Source: Gammaproteobacteria bacterium (GTDB taxonomy: Bacteria > Pseudomonadota > Gammaproteobacteria > Enterobacterales > Psychrobiaceae). From it: a DNA stretch of 64,000 nucleotides. The DNA lies in the NCBI GenBank assembly GCA_013214965.1, contig JABSRU010000025.1, positions 1 through 64,000 on the forward strand. Direction: 5' to 3'. The first letter of the stretch is position 1. Each line of letters starts with the position of its first letter. A program made the translations under genes and the position numbers. Shown here piece after piece: positions 35,785 to 46,253 of the stretch. Below the pieces are notes generated by a model. It saw nothing but the letters and a program-made list of their open reading frames with translations, did no database searches and was not told where the DNA came from.

Positions 35785-37008
35785 TTAAGCTACCTCTGCC
35801 GAATCATTAACATCATTGCTTTCTGTTAGGTCGACACTCTCTTGCGAGAGGATCGGTAGTGGATTTCTTGAGCCAACCGCTTGCTCAAGAGAAGTAAAAC
35901 CATCTTCTTTCAATAATTGCACTAAACCACGGTTAATTTCATTGATATTTTGTGGACCATCAAAAATCATTGTCGTGATCATATGCAACAAGCTGGCACC
36001 TGAGGTGATTTTTTCGTAGGCATCTTTAGCGGTAAAAATACCACCAACCCCGATAATTGTCATTGAACCACGAGTTCGACGATAAACATGACGGATAACA
36101 TTGGTTGAAATGCGTTGTAAAGGTAGGCCACTCATTGCGCCTTTCCCTTTAGGCAATACACCAAGATTTGATGGATACTCTGCTGCGATATGCTCTTGGT
36201 TCATGTCTGGTTTTGCTAAATTTGTGAGTACGACACCATCCATTTTATGTTCGATACAGCCATCAATAATAACGTCAATTTCAGCGAGACTTAAATCTGC
36301 TGCTAGTTTGATATAGATTGGCTTATTAGAGATTGTTCTAATTTTTTGGTTCACCGCAATTAACAAAGCATCAAGATTGGCTTTGTCGACAAAAGGTTCA
36401 CCATCTTGGGTGTTAGGGCAACTGATGTTAATGGTGAAGTAGTCACCGATGTCTTTAAATAGGGTTAAGGTTTTGATGTAATCACGAATCGACTCTTCAA
36501 GCACAAATTCTGGGGTGACATTGGATTTTGCGGCGTTAATACCTACTTTTAAGCGGCCAAAATCTGCATTGGCTAAGCGGGAAGATATTTTTTCTGCTCC
36601 TAAGTTATTTAAACCATACCAAACCACAATTGATTTTGATTTAACCATTCTAAATAGTCGCTTGCCTGGGTTTCCAGGGCAAACTTCACCAGTAAAGGAG
36701 CCAAGTTCTGCTAACCCAAAACCCAAAGAAGGGTATATTTTTGTTAATTCGCCGTCTTTATCGAAACCAGCGGATAAGCCGACCGGGTTACGGTATTTAA
36801 TGCCATCGACTTCAATATTGAGCATCCGGTGATTATAATCAAACAATAATGATGTAATAGCGCGGGTGATAGGGTTACTTCCTAAGAAAACCCCACCTTT
36901 TTTGAGGGTGTAGTGTGCTTGTTCTGGATCCATTAAAAAGATGATTGGGCGAAAAATCCGATATAAAACTTTGAACACAAAGTTTCTTAGGCCAATAATA
37001 AAGCTCAT
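35785..37008 (-). CDS. pyrD: Dihydroorotate dehydrogenase, class 2-like, with Cys at the catalytic-base position
   Basis: PyrD oxidises dihydroorotate to orotate in pyrimidine synthesis, passing electrons to quinone. The start at 37008 (MSFIIGLRNF) has AAGGAG seven bases upstream, giving 407 residues; the frame opens 28 codons earlier without support. The N-terminal helical extension (FRPIIFLMDPEQAH) and the GLSAGFDKDGE and GVGGIFTAKDAYEKI blocks mark class 2. Where class 2 enzymes use Ser as base (NISSPNT in E. coli), this protein has NISCPNT (C197), as in class 1. It also has WYGLNN for the usual RMGFNN, and a C-terminal extension of about 35 residues. A divergent paralogue or a variant main enzyme are both possible. 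Confidence 0.82.
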   Translation of the reverse strand: MSFIIGLRNFVFKVLYRIFRPIIFLMDPEQAHYTLKKGGVFLGSNPITRAITSLLFDYNHRMLNIEVDGIKYRNPVGLSAGFDKDGELTKIYPSLGFGLAELGSFTGEVCPGNPGKRLFRMVKSKSIVVWYGLNNLGAEKISSRLANADFGRLKVGINAAKSNVTPEFVLEESIRDYIKTLTLFKDIGDYFTINISCPNTQDGEPFVDKANLDALLIAVNQKIRTISNKPIYIKLAADLSLAEIDVIIDGCIEHKMDGVVLTNLAKPDMNQEHIAAEYPSNLGVLPKGKGAMSGLPLQRISTNVIRHVYRRTRGSMTIIGVGGIFTAKDAYEKITSGASLLHMITTMIFDGPQNINEINRGLVQLLKEDGFTSLEQAVGSRNPLPILSQESVDLTESNDVNDSAEVA

Positions 37009-37059
37009 GATTAACTCCTTAGTTATTCTCATTAAACAATTCAAAATGATTGCGTAATG

Positions 37060-37088
37060 CAAATGATAATCGATCTTGTTATCATTTG
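37060..37088. promoter_or_regulatory. Perfect 10-bp inverted repeat between metH and pyrD
   Basis: CAAATGATAA (37060-37069) and TTATCATTTG (37079-37088) around nine bases. It lies 52-80 bases upstream of the pyrD start and just after the metH stop. AT-rich arms without a T-run argue for an operator more than a terminator. It has a distant look of a Fur box (ATGATAAT half). Confidence 0.45.
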
Positions 37089-37132
37089 GCAACTAAGTTG
37101 GTTAAATTAATCACTCGCCGACCAGTTAAAGA

Positions 37133-40100
37133 CTACTCTGGATCGTAACTTAGGATCGGCGATAGCCAACGCTCGGTTTCTGCTAAGCTCATGCTTTTAC
37201 GCTTGGCATAATCTGCAACTTGATCGCGTTTAATATCCGATACCCCAAAATAGCGAGACTCAGGATTGGCAAAATACCAGCCAGAGACTGCTGCGGTCGG
37301 GAACATCGCAAAACTTTCGGTAATATTGAGACCAATCTCTTTATCGGGTTGCAATAAATCCCATAACAACGCTTTTTCTGTATGATCTGGACATGCCGGA
37401 TAACCCGGAGCGGGGCGGATCCCTTTATATTTTTCACGAATCAGTGCTTCGTTATCTAATATTTCATCCTTAGCATAACCCCAAAATTCCTTACGGACCC
37501 GTTCATGCATGTGTTCGGCAAACGCTTCTGCTAGGCGATCAGCTAAGGACTTAATCATGATTGAACTATAATCATCCTGTGCCGCTTCAAAGCGTGCGAT
37601 GTGTTCATCAATACCGATGCCAGCGGTGACTGCAAACCCCCCCATGTAATCAGCAACATTAGATTCTTTCGGGGCCACGAAGTCGGCGAGGCAGAAGTTA
37701 TTGTTACCAATGCGCTCAAGCTGTTGTCGTAGATGATGGGTGGTCATAATGACGTTATCACGTTGCTCGTCACTATAGATTTCAATGTCATCACTATTGA
37801 CTGTATTCGCTGGATATAAGCCTATGACTGCACGCGCTGTTAGCCATTTCTCGCTAACAATTTTACTGAGCATCTCTTGGGCATCGGCATATAGCTTGGT
37901 GGCTTCTTCCCCAACCACTTTATCGGTTAATATTTTCGGGAATTTACCGTGGAGTTCCCATGAGCGGAAAAATGGCGTCCAATCGATCCGTTCCAGTAAC
38001 TTGTCTAATGGATAATCTAAGAATACCTGTTTACCCATCACGGCGGGTTTACTCGGTGGATTATTACTATAATCATAGGTGCTTTTATTGGCACGTGCTG
38101 CGTTGATGCCAATGAGTGCTTTACGTTGTCCTTGTGCTAGGCGTTTAATCCGCATTGCTTCGTATTCTTGATAATGCTCATCGATGCATTGTTGGCTGGT
38201 CGTTTTATTTAATAACTTGCTGACAATCGGGACTGCACGGGAAGCATCGGCAACATATAAAGCGCCGGGCCCATAATGTGGTGCTATCTTGACAGCTGTG
38301 TGTATTTTAGAACACGTCGCACCGCCAATAAGTACTGGAATATCTAATCCTTCTCGGGTAAAGGCTTTAACGTTATGAACCATTTCATCGAGGCTTGGTG
38401 TAATTAATCCCGACAAGCCAATGATATCGGCATTATGTTCTTTGGCACATTTAATGATCGCTTCAACACTGACCATCACGCCTAAGTCGAAGACTTCATA
38501 ACCATTACATTGCAATACGATACCAACGATATTTTTGCCAATGTCATGCACATCGCCTTTAACTGTCGCCATCACGATTTTACCGTTAGAGACCGACTCC
38601 GATTTTTCTTCTTCAATATAAGGATTCAAATAGGCTACTGCTTGCTTCATCACCCGTGCAGACTTGACCACTTGCGGTAAAAACATTTTACCAGCGCCAA
38701 ATAGGTCACCAACAATGTTCATGCCGTCCATTAAAGGCCCTTCAATAACCTCAATTGGACGGTCGCATAACAGGCGAACTTCCTCGGTATCCTGCACGAT
38801 ATATTCATTAATCCCCTTAACTAACGAATGGGCTAATCGTTCTTTAACCGGTAATTCTCGCCAAGTTAAATCTGGCCCAGTGATTTTAGAACGGGTACCT
38901 GCGCCAACATATTCCTGAGCGATATCGAGTAATTTTTCGGTCGCATCATCGCCTTTATTGAGTACTGCATATTCAACCGCATCACGTAAGTCCTGCGGAA
39001 TATCATCGTAAATTGCGAGTTGCGCCGCATTGACAATACCCATGTTCATGCCTTCTTTTATTGCATAATAAAGAAAGACACCATGAATGGCTTCACGCAC
39101 TGGATTATTGCCACGAAATGAGAATGAAACATTTGAAACACCACCAGACACACCGGCATAGGGCAGATTTTGTCGAATGTAGCGGGTTGCTTGAATAAAG
39201 TCGACCGCATAATTGTTATGCTCATCAATACCCGTGGCAATGGCAAAAATATTGGGATCAAAAATGATATCTTCTGGCGGAAACCCGACCTTATTGACTA
39301 ATACATCGTAGGCCCGTTGGCATATTTCAATTTTTCGTTGGTAAGTATCAGCCTGACCATCTTCATCAAACGCCATCACAATAGCGGCTGCACCGTAACG
39401 TTTAATTAAGGTTGCGTGTTTAATGAATAGCGCTTCGCCTTCTTTTAAGGAAATTGAATTAACAATACATTTACCTTGAACGCACTTTAAACCAGCCTCA
39501 ATCACTTCCCATTTTGAGGAGTCGATCATAATGGGCACACGGCTAATATCCGGTTCTGAGGCAATTAAATTGAGAAATCTAACCATTGCCTCTTTTGAGT
39601 CGAGCATCCCTTCATCCATGTTGATGTCGATGATTTGAGCTCCGGCCTCAACTTGATGCGCCGCAACTTGCAGCGCAGTGGCGTAGTCATCTTCTTTAAT
39701 TAAGCGTAAAAAGCGGGCCGAGCCAGTAACGTTGGTTCGTTCACCTACATTGGTAAACAAAGAATTTTCATCGGTGTTATAGGGTTCCAATCCCGCCAAT
39801 CGACTAATAATAGGCAGTTTAGGTGGTATACGAGGTGTTAGGTGGCTGAGCTTATCGCTAAATTGCTGAATGTGTTCAGGGGTGGTACCACAACAACCAC
39901 CAACAATATTTAAAAATCCACTTTCGGCCCATTCATCGATATGGCTCGACATCTCATGGGCACCCAAATCATAACCACCAAATTCATTAGGTAGCCCAGC
40001 ATTAGGGTGAGCACTGACATAGCACTCACAAATCTTTGATAACTCTTCGACATATTGACGTAATTCATCGGGGCCTAATGCACAGTTTAAACCAATACTT

Positions 40101-40849
40101 AATGGATTTACGTGACGTAATGAATTATAGAAAGCTTCGGTGGTTTGTCCGGTTAAGGTTCGCCCTGAAGCATCGGTAATGGTGCCAGAAATCATCACCG
40201 GTAATGCGTATCCAATGTGTTCGAATAATGTCTCAATCGCAAATAAACAGGCTTTAGCATTAAGAGTATCAAAGATGGTCTCAACCATTAATAGGTGGAC
40301 GCCGCCGTCAATTAACGCCTGTGCAGATTCGGTATAAGCCTCGACCAATATATCGAAAGTAATATTTCGAAAAGCGGGATCATTAACATCGGGAGAAATA
40401 CTACAGGTACGATTGGTTGGACCGAGCACACCAGCGACAAATCTTGGTTTGTCTGGGTTTTGTGCGGTGAATTCGTCGGCCACTTGCCGAGCTAGTTTGG
40501 CTGACTCGAAGTTGATCGCCCGTGAATGAGCTTCCATGCCATAATCGGCCATGGCTATTGTCGTGGAGTTAAAGGTGTTTGTTTCAACAATATCGGCACC
40601 AGCGGCGTAATAAGCGCGATGGATCTCACTAATGGCCTCAGGTTGAGTAATTGACAACATATCATTGTTGCCTTTTACCGAGCAGTCCCAATCTTTAAAT
40701 TGTTGGCCGCGAAACTGTTCTTCAGAAAAGTCATGAGCCTGAATCATTGTCCCCATCGCACCATCGAGGATCATAATTCGATTTTTTAAAATACTATCGA
40801 GCTGTGATCGTAATGCAAGTGCTTGGGTTTTGTTGTTCAAATGATTCAT
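37133..40849 (-). CDS. metH: Cobalamin-dependent methionine synthase
   Basis: MetH transfers a methyl group from methyltetrahydrofolate to homocysteine through cobalamin. The 1238 residues match the usual four-module enzyme (E. coli 1227). They are: homocysteine/zinc domain (1-340; zinc Cys pair in [11 protein letters not shown]), pterin domain (about 360-620; [13 protein letters not shown]), cap and B12 domain (about 660-900; the cobalt-ligand [11 protein letters not shown] motif near 770), and the AdoMet reactivation domain (about 910-1238; [15 protein letters not shown]). Tandem met boxes lie upstream, pointing to MetJ repression. The pyrD gene lies downstream on the same strand. Confidence 0.97.
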   Translation of the reverse strand: MNHLNNKTQALALRSQLDSILKNRIMILDGAMGTMIQAHDFSEEQFRGQQFKDWDCSVKGNNDMLSITQPEAISEIHRAYYAAGADIVETNTFNSTTIAMADYGMEAHSRAINFESAKLARQVADEFTAQNPDKPRFVAGVLGPTNRTCSISPDVNDPAFRNITFDILVEAYTESAQALIDGGVHLLMVETIFDTLNAKACLFAIETLFEHIGYALPVMISGTITDASGRTLTGQTTEAFYNSLRHVNPLSIGLNCALGPDELRQYVEELSKICECYVSAHPNAGLPNEFGGYDLGAHEMSSHIDEWAESGFLNIVGGCCGTTPEHIQQFSDKLSHLTPRIPPKLPIISRLAGLEPYNTDENSLFTNVGERTNVTGSARFLRLIKEDDYATALQVAAHQVEAGAQIIDINMDEGMLDSKEAMVRFLNLIASEPDISRVPIMIDSSKWEVIEAGLKCVQGKCIVNSISLKEGEALFIKHATLIKRYGAAAIVMAFDEDGQADTYQRKIEICQRAYDVLVNKVGFPPEDIIFDPNIFAIATGIDEHNNYAVDFIQATRYIRQNLPYAGVSGGVSNVSFSFRGNNPVREAIHGVFLYYAIKEGMNMGIVNAAQLAIYDDIPQDLRDAVEYAVLNKGDDATEKLLDIAQEYVGAGTRSKITGPDLTWRELPVKERLAHSLVKGINEYIVQDTEEVRLLCDRPIEVIEGPLMDGMNIVGDLFGAGKMFLPQVVKSARVMKQAVAYLNPYIEEEKSESVSNGKIVMATVKGDVHDIGKNIVGIVLQCNGYEVFDLGVMVSVEAIIKCAKEHNADIIGLSGLITPSLDEMVHNVKAFTREGLDIPVLIGGATCSKIHTAVKIAPHYGPGALYVADASRAVPIVSKLLNKTTSQQCIDEHYQEYEAMRIKRLAQGQRKALIGINAARANKSTYDYSNNPPSKPAVMGKQVFLDYPLDKLLERIDWTPFFRSWELHGKFPKILTDKVVGEEATKLYADAQEMLSKIVSEKWLTARAVIGLYPANTVNSDDIEIYSDEQRDNVIMTTHHLRQQLERIGNNNFCLADFVAPKESNVADYMGGFAVTAGIGIDEHIARFEAAQDDYSSIMIKSLADRLAEAFAEHMHERVRKEFWGYAKDEILDNEALIREKYKGIRPAPGYPACPDHTEKALLWDLLQPDKEIGLNITESFAMFPTAAVSGWYFANPESRYFGVSDIKRDQVADYAKRKSMSLAETERWLSPILSYDPE

Positions 40850-40876
40850 ATTTCCACTGTCCTATTAAAAAGAAAT

Positions 40877-40900
40877 AGACGTTTAGACGTCTAGATGATT
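40877..40900 (-). promoter_or_regulatory. Tandem met boxes (MetJ operator) of metH
   Basis: Three adjacent eight-base boxes AGACGTTT, AGACGTCT and AGATGATT fit the MetJ met-box consensus AGACGTCT (six, eight and about four matches). They begin 28 bases upstream of the metH start. MetJ binds such tandem boxes cooperatively with AdoMet. Confidence 0.8.
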
Positions 40901-40955
40901 TCGATAGTACGTGGCTTTAATTGAAATTACGAGCAGAAAATGGCTTTTTGTTAAA

Positions 40956-41636
40956 TTAATTAAAATAAAGTCGTAACACTGTTTCAGCAATACAGGCGAG
41001 GCGCTTACTATCTTCTATTTCGATACTCACTTCACTGATCACTTCAATACTACGCTTCATGGGGGTGACCGCAATTAACCGGGTACGGGCTCGAACTCGA
41101 GTCCCCGATTTGACCGGTGAGGGAAATCGCACTTGATTTAAGCCATAATTAACGGCCATTTTTGCGTCTGGATAAGGATTGTTGTCTGGATTTACGGTAT
41201 CGGTTAACTTAGGGATTAACGCTAAGGTTAAAAATCCGTGAGCAATAGTGGTTTTAAAGGGTGATTCGGTTTTTGCTCGCTCGGGATCGGTATGTAACCA
41301 CTGGTTATCACCAGTGACAATCGCGAACTGGTCAATACAAGCCTGGTCTACTAGATGCCATTGCCCGAGATAGGTTTCTTGGCCGAGTTGTTGTTCTAAC
41401 TCGTGATACATCTTTTTGGTTTGCGCGGTCATCACTAAGGGTTTGTCAGAAGCATTGACTTTGTCATCTTCGATCGGCGTGAATCGTGACATCCATGGGT
41501 TGTTTAAGGTATTGGTAAAAGTATTATTGAATAGTTGTGACCAATCCTTGATCTTAGGCTCTAATAACGCCCGAAACTCGGCATTTGATTGTTGAAAATC
41601 CATTTGTTTTTGCTTAATAAACTCAATTACTTTCAT
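40956..41636 (-). CDS. MaoC-like (R)-specific enoyl-CoA hydratase family protein
   Basis: 226 residues. The C-terminal 145 form a MaoC hotdog domain with the hydratase signature FAIVTGDNQWLHTDPERAK, then SPFKTTIAHGFLTLALIP (catalytic Asp and His positions). Enzymes of this group hydrate trans-2-enoyl-CoA in fatty-acid or polyester metabolism. The N-terminal 80 residues are a helical extension (FIKQKQMDFQQSNAEFRALL) recalling phasin-type helices. It is a monocistronic gene between metH and the RND pump; its CoA substrate is not evident. Confidence 0.85.
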   Translation of the reverse strand: MKVIEFIKQKQMDFQQSNAEFRALLEPKIKDWSQLFNNTFTNTLNNPWMSRFTPIEDDKVNASDKPLVMTAQTKKMYHELEQQLGQETYLGQWHLVDQACIDQFAIVTGDNQWLHTDPERAKTESPFKTTIAHGFLTLALIPKLTDTVNPDNNPYPDAKMAVNYGLNQVRFPSPVKSGTRVRARTRLIAVTPMKRSIEVISEVSIEIEDSKRLACIAETVLRLYFN

Positions 41637-41766
41637 TTTTCCCTCAGACTAATTCAACGGTACTTTATCACGCCTGTTGATCCTACTATGTCCATACTGA
41701 TAGATCACGTTTTCTGCGCAAAAACATGATCTAGTTTCAATATAGTCGAAAAAAATAATTGATACC

Positions 41767-44700
41767 TTAATGATTAATGAATTTTAGATAGTTTAATCGA
41801 ACTTTTTCGACTAACACATAATTAATTGGAATTAAAAAGAGGGTAATCACCGTCGCAAAAATAATACCAAAGGCCAGTGATACCGCCATTGGGATTAAAA
41901 ATTGCGCTTGGGTCGATTTTTCAAACAATAACGGCATTAAGCCAATAAAGGTGGTTAAGGAGGTTAGCATTACTGGGCGAAAACGGGCAACACCGGCATT
42001 AAGGACTGCTTGCTGTAGGTTCATTTTTCCTAGTTTGTAATGTTGGTTAATGTAATCAACGAGCACCAACGAATCATTAATCACCACACCAACGAGTGCC
42101 ATCATCCCCATTAAACTTAGCACGGTTAGATTCATGCCCATGATTAAATGACCTGCCACCGCGCCGATAATCCCAAACGGAATAACAGACATCACAATAA
42201 ACGGTTGTAGGTATGATTTAAACGGGATGGCTAACAAGCCATAAATCACGAATAGCATCACTAATAAGCCAATGCTCATCGAGCTAAACGATTCACGCTG
42301 CTCCCGTGCTTCACCTTCGAATTTATAATGAATGGTTGGATATTGAGTCAAAATCTGATCAATGTATTGCTTCATTTCCTGTTGAACTAATTGCATATTC
42401 AGTTCTGATTTAATTGCATCACTTGACACTTTAATAGTGCGGTAGCGATCAATGCGAATAATTGAACTGGGTGAGGTGCCCGGAATGAACTCAACCAATT
42501 GATTAAGCGGAACTTTTATCCCTGTTGCTGTCGTAATCGTTAAATCATGCAAACCAGCAATTGATTCTCGCTCTGACTTTGGCAACTTGATCATTACGCG
42601 CACATCATCGCGGCCCCGTTGAATACGTTGTACTTGCAGACCAAAATAAGAACTTCGGATCTGACTCAATATTTCACTGCGATTTAACCCTAATGCATAG
42701 GCCGTATTATTGAGCACCAGCTGTAACTCTTCCTTGCCATCGGATAGGGAGTCAGTGATGTCGTAAAGGGCAGGGTATAAGGCCAGTTGCGCTTTCACCA
42801 GTTCAGCTACTTCGCTTAATTTGTTGAAATCGTTACCGTAAAATTGAATATCAATCGGATCCGATGTACGACCAATTTCAGCACGATAAGTTAGGGTTTG
42901 TGCGCCAGGAATATCACCAATTAACTGGCGCCACTCTTTGATTAATTGACCACTGCTAATTTGTAATTCCCGTTGTTCTGGTGGCACAATTTCGAACATC
43001 ACTCGTCCACGGTGGGATCCGGTTGAACGACCACTGCTGCCGGTCACTGAGTTAATGTCTAAGATTAAATCAATCCCTTCTTGCTCATAGTATTTCTTTT
43101 TAAGCGTGAATGCTGCCGAGGTCATTTTTTGAATATATTTATCGGTGATTTCATAGGGAGTTCCTGCCGGCATCATTAAGTTGGCACGAGCCACTTCGCT
43201 TTCAACCCGCGGGAAAAATGTAAACTTCATCCAACCGCTACTAAGCATTGCTACAATGATCATTAGCAACCCGACGAAAGAAAACAGTGTCAGTAATTTG
43301 TTTTTGAGGGTAATGGCTAATAAAGGTTGATAATACTTTAATATTGAACGTTCAAAACCATCGGCGAATCGTTGCTGTAATTGACTTAATTTATTGGTGC
43401 TGGTGGTTGAACTGCGTAATTTCAAGTGTTTTAAATGCGCAGGTAATACCAATTTTGATTCGATCAACGAAAATAACAAAATGGGGATTACCACTATTGG
43501 AATTTGCGCAAAAATATCGCCACGGCGTCCTTCAATAAAGGCTAGTGGCATAAAAGCAGCCACCGTGGTTAATATGCCAAAAGTCACAGGAACCGAGACC
43601 TCTTGAGTACCGCGAATGGCCGCTTGCAGGCCATTTTCACTGCGATTAAGGTGTGAGTAAATGTTTTCACCGGTGACAATGGCATCATCAACCACGATGC
43701 CAAGCACTAAAATAAAAGCAAATAAACTGAATATATTTAAGCTAACGCCAAAGAACGGCATCACAAAAAAAGCGCCCATAAAACTTACTGGAATACCAAT
43801 GAAAACCCATAGGGCGACGGCAGGACGTAAAAATAAGGTCAATAATAGCAGCACTAATATGCCACCCTGAAAGGCATTGGTCGCTAGAGTGTTTAGCCGA
43901 TTTTTAACAATAGTCGATCTATCGCGCCAATAGGTTAACTCAATGCCCTCAGGCATTAAGGGCTGTTGGTCAATCAGGTACTCTTTTACTTTGTTGGCGA
44001 CGTCGATGGCACTTTGGTTGCTGATACGATAAACATCAACAAAAGCGGCTGTTTTACCATTAAATCGACTCGAAAAATCGCTATCTTCGAAGCCATCAAC
44101 AACGGTGGCTATGTCTTGTAACTGAATAATCGTGCCATCATTTTGGGTTAACACCACAATGTGATTAAAATCGAGTTGATTGAATGCCTGTCCCGATGAA
44201 CGAATTAAGACATCGCCACCAACGGTTCTTAAATTTCCCGCGGACAAATCCCGTGAACTGTTATTAATAGCATTAGCAATTTGTTGTAAGGTCAGACCAT
44301 ATTGACGTAATGTGGCTTGGTTTATTTCGATTCTTATTTCATAGGAACGTACCGAGTCAAGCTCCACTTGAGTGATGCCATCTAAGCGCAGAATGCCATC
44401 ACGAACTTGTTCCGCTAACTGCCTTATTTCTTGTTCGCTGTGATCACCTGCCACCACTACACTAATCACCTCACGTTGGCGTTTGGCTAAGGTTACTATG
44501 GGTTTTTCGGCATTGGTCGGGAAATTGTTGATGGCATCGATTCGACTTTTGACATCATTGAGTAAGGTTTGTGCATCATAACCACTGTTTATCTCGATCC
44601 CGACACTGGCACTGCCTTCGGTTGAGCGGCTGGTAATTTGCTTTATTCCTTCCAGATCTTGAACCGCTTGCTCAATTAAAATCGAAATTCCTTGCTCGGT

Positions 44701-44871
44701 ATCATGGGGCGTTGCACCACGCAGACTCATCGAGACATTAATGTTACGGGGCTCCACCGAAGGGAATACCTCTAATGGAATTCGATAATTAAGCGTAATC
44801 AACCCAATTAATAATAAGGTCAACATTAATAAATTAGCAGCAACGTCGTTACGCGCAAACCATGCAATCAT
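41767..44871 (-). CDS. RND efflux transporter, inner-membrane permease
   Basis: A 1034-residue resistance-nodulation-division pump subunit, which trims up with an adaptor and an outer-membrane channel to export compounds by proton antiport. Twelve membrane spans in the 1+5 repeat layout are evident. GIVVDDAIVTGENIYSH carries the proton-relay Asp pair in span 4, and the second half has the MALVGVVINDSLVLVDYI counterpart. The two large periplasmic loops hold the porter domain. Its start overlaps the adaptor stop by one base (TAATG), showing translational coupling. No TolC-like gene is adjacent. Substrate unknown. Confidence 0.93.
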   Translation of the reverse strand: MIAWFARNDVAANLLMLTLLLIGLITLNYRIPLEVFPSVEPRNINVSMSLRGATPHDTEQGISILIEQAVQDLEGIKQITSRSTEGSASVGIEINSGYDAQTLLNDVKSRIDAINNFPTNAEKPIVTLAKRQREVISVVVAGDHSEQEIRQLAEQVRDGILRLDGITQVELDSVRSYEIRIEINQATLRQYGLTLQQIANAINNSSRDLSAGNLRTVGGDVLIRSSGQAFNQLDFNHIVVLTQNDGTIIQLQDIATVVDGFEDSDFSSRFNGKTAAFVDVYRISNQSAIDVANKVKEYLIDQQPLMPEGIELTYWRDRSTIVKNRLNTLATNAFQGGILVLLLLTLFLRPAVALWVFIGIPVSFMGAFFVMPFFGVSLNIFSLFAFILVLGIVVDDAIVTGENIYSHLNRSENGLQAAIRGTQEVSVPVTFGILTTVAAFMPLAFIEGRRGDIFAQIPIVVIPILLFSLIESKLVLPAHLKHLKLRSSTTSTNKLSQLQQRFADGFERSILKYYQPLLAITLKNKLLTLFSFVGLLMIIVAMLSSGWMKFTFFPRVESEVARANLMMPAGTPYEITDKYIQKMTSAAFTLKKKYYEQEGIDLILDINSVTGSSGRSTGSHRGRVMFEIVPPEQRELQISSGQLIKEWRQLIGDIPGAQTLTYRAEIGRTSDPIDIQFYGNDFNKLSEVAELVKAQLALYPALYDITDSLSDGKEELQLVLNNTAYALGLNRSEILSQIRSSYFGLQVQRIQRGRDDVRVMIKLPKSERESIAGLHDLTITTATGIKVPLNQLVEFIPGTSPSSIIRIDRYRTIKVSSDAIKSELNMQLVQQEMKQYIDQILTQYPTIHYKFEGEAREQRESFSSMSIGLLVMLFVIYGLLAIPFKSYLQPFIVMSVIPFGIIGAVAGHLIMGMNLTVLSLMGMMALVGVVINDSLVLVDYINQHYKLGKMNLQQAVLNAGVARFRPVMLTSLTTFIGLMPLLFEKSTQAQFLIPMAVSLAFGIIFATVITLFLIPINYVLVEKVRLNYLKFINH

Positions 44872-46022
44872 TAGTTGTTCACCTTAACTTTAGTGCCAGA
44901 ATGGACTTGACCTAATGCGGTGATCACTAATTGTTGTTGTGGCTGGAGGCCGCTAGCTATTAATGATTGCCTCTCATTTTGATACCTAATCGTAATATTA
45001 CGACGTTGTAAGGTGTCATTCTCAACCACATAGACATAGCTTCCTTGGTAAATCGCCGTATTTGGAATGACAATGGCATTGTTAAATAATTTTCCTTTAA
45101 TTTGTGCAGTCATAAATTGACCGACGTTTAAAGGTCGTTTAGTTGGGTCGCTAAAAGGCTGCTCAATTTTCGCCAGGAGATGGACTTGTTGTGACATTTG
45201 ATCAATGGCACCACTGGTGGCAAACAGCGTGGCTGACCATAATTGTTTCGCGCCACCTAATTTATTCGATAAAGTGACGGACTGTGGCTCGGGCTTTTTA
45301 TTTGAACTGCTTCGGTTATTTGGCAGCTCAATTAATCCTAACTGTGAGTTTTTAATGGGCAGTTTTATTTGCGCTAAATCGGTGGCATAAATTTGGGCAA
45401 TATTAGTATTTGTGTTGACCATTTGCCCTAAGTCAACCAGCTTAGATTGGATTCGACCCGTGTATGGGGCTCTGATTTGTGTGCGCTCGACATCAAGTAA
45501 TGCTTTCTTTAATTTGGCATTGGCTGCCTGCATTTTAGCTTTTGCCGCGGCCATTTGTGGTTTTCTTAAGGCAAAATCACTGGCACGATTACTTGAACCT
45601 AAATTTTTTCGATCTTTTATTGCTTGGTTCGACAAAGCAATTTCCTCATCGAAGGCGACCTTGGTTTGCGCCAATTCGGCATCAGCCGCTTCCACTTGAA
45701 TGTCGTAGTCTCGGCGGTCAATGCTAATTAAGATATCTCCGGTATTAAAAAATCCCCCTTCAAAAAATTTATCACTGACGCTAACAATGATCCCACTAAC
45801 CTGAGCGGTCAGCTGACCTTGGGTCTTAGGCGTTAACTTACCATAGGAGTCGATGATGACCTGAAAGTCTTGCTCGTTAATTTGTTGCACTTCGACTGTT
45901 AACGCAACATTAGGCCGTTTGCCACGCTTTTGGCTTGAAGGAGATGACTGGTTGATACCGTAACTAATCACGACAAAGGATAGGAGAAGAGCAAAAGGCA
46001 GCAAGCGTTTAATTATTTTCAT
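44871..46022 (-). CDS. RND efflux periplasmic adaptor (membrane fusion protein)
   Basis: A membrane-fusion adaptor of about 383 residues. It has an N-terminal signal or anchor (MKIIKRLLPFALLLSFVVIS), a biotinyl/lipoyl half-motif, an alpha-hairpin (about 95-170, AELAQTKVAFDEEIALSNQA) and the second lipoyl half RAPYTGRIQSKLVDLGQMV, then beta-barrel and membrane-proximal domains. The chosen start at 46022 has GGAA upstream; the frame extends 14 codons further to 46064 but those residues are not signal-like. It forms a two-gene operon with the permease and probably a tripartite pump with an unlinked outer-membrane channel. Confidence 0.92.
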   Translation of the reverse strand: MKIIKRLLPFALLLSFVVISYGINQSSPSSQKRGKRPNVALTVEVQQINEQDFQVIIDSYGKLTPKTQGQLTAQVSGIIVSVSDKFFEGGFFNTGDILISIDRRDYDIQVEAADAELAQTKVAFDEEIALSNQAIKDRKNLGSSNRASDFALRKPQMAAAKAKMQAANAKLKKALLDVERTQIRAPYTGRIQSKLVDLGQMVNTNTNIAQIYATDLAQIKLPIKNSQLGLIELPNNRSSSNKKPEPQSVTLSNKLGGAKQLWSATLFATSGAIDQMSQQVHLLAKIEQPFSDPTKRPLNVGQFMTAQIKGKLFNNAIVIPNTAIYQGSYVYVVENDTLQRRNITIRYQNERQSLIASGLQPQQQLVITALGQVHSGTKVKVNN

Positions 46023-46253
46023 TACGGGTTTCCAAGACATCAACATTTGTGCAATAGCGTACAAGATTTGTTAACTACCGTCATTATTAGCACCAGAGGA
46101 TAAGGGTTATTTACATAGCTTTACTTTAATGTGTCAAAAGTTTACTCAATTGAATATTTATCAAGCATTTGAATCGAGCCACTAGCACAATACTCTGCGC
46201 TCAGGTTATAATGGCAGCAATATTTTAATTTACATTAGTGGTTTGCCTTTATT

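Noticed and set aside
37060-37088. Fur box before pyrD
   Set aside because: The arms contain ATGATAA, but the 19-base Fur pattern is not met and pyrD is not an expected Fur target; listed only as an unexplained palindrome.
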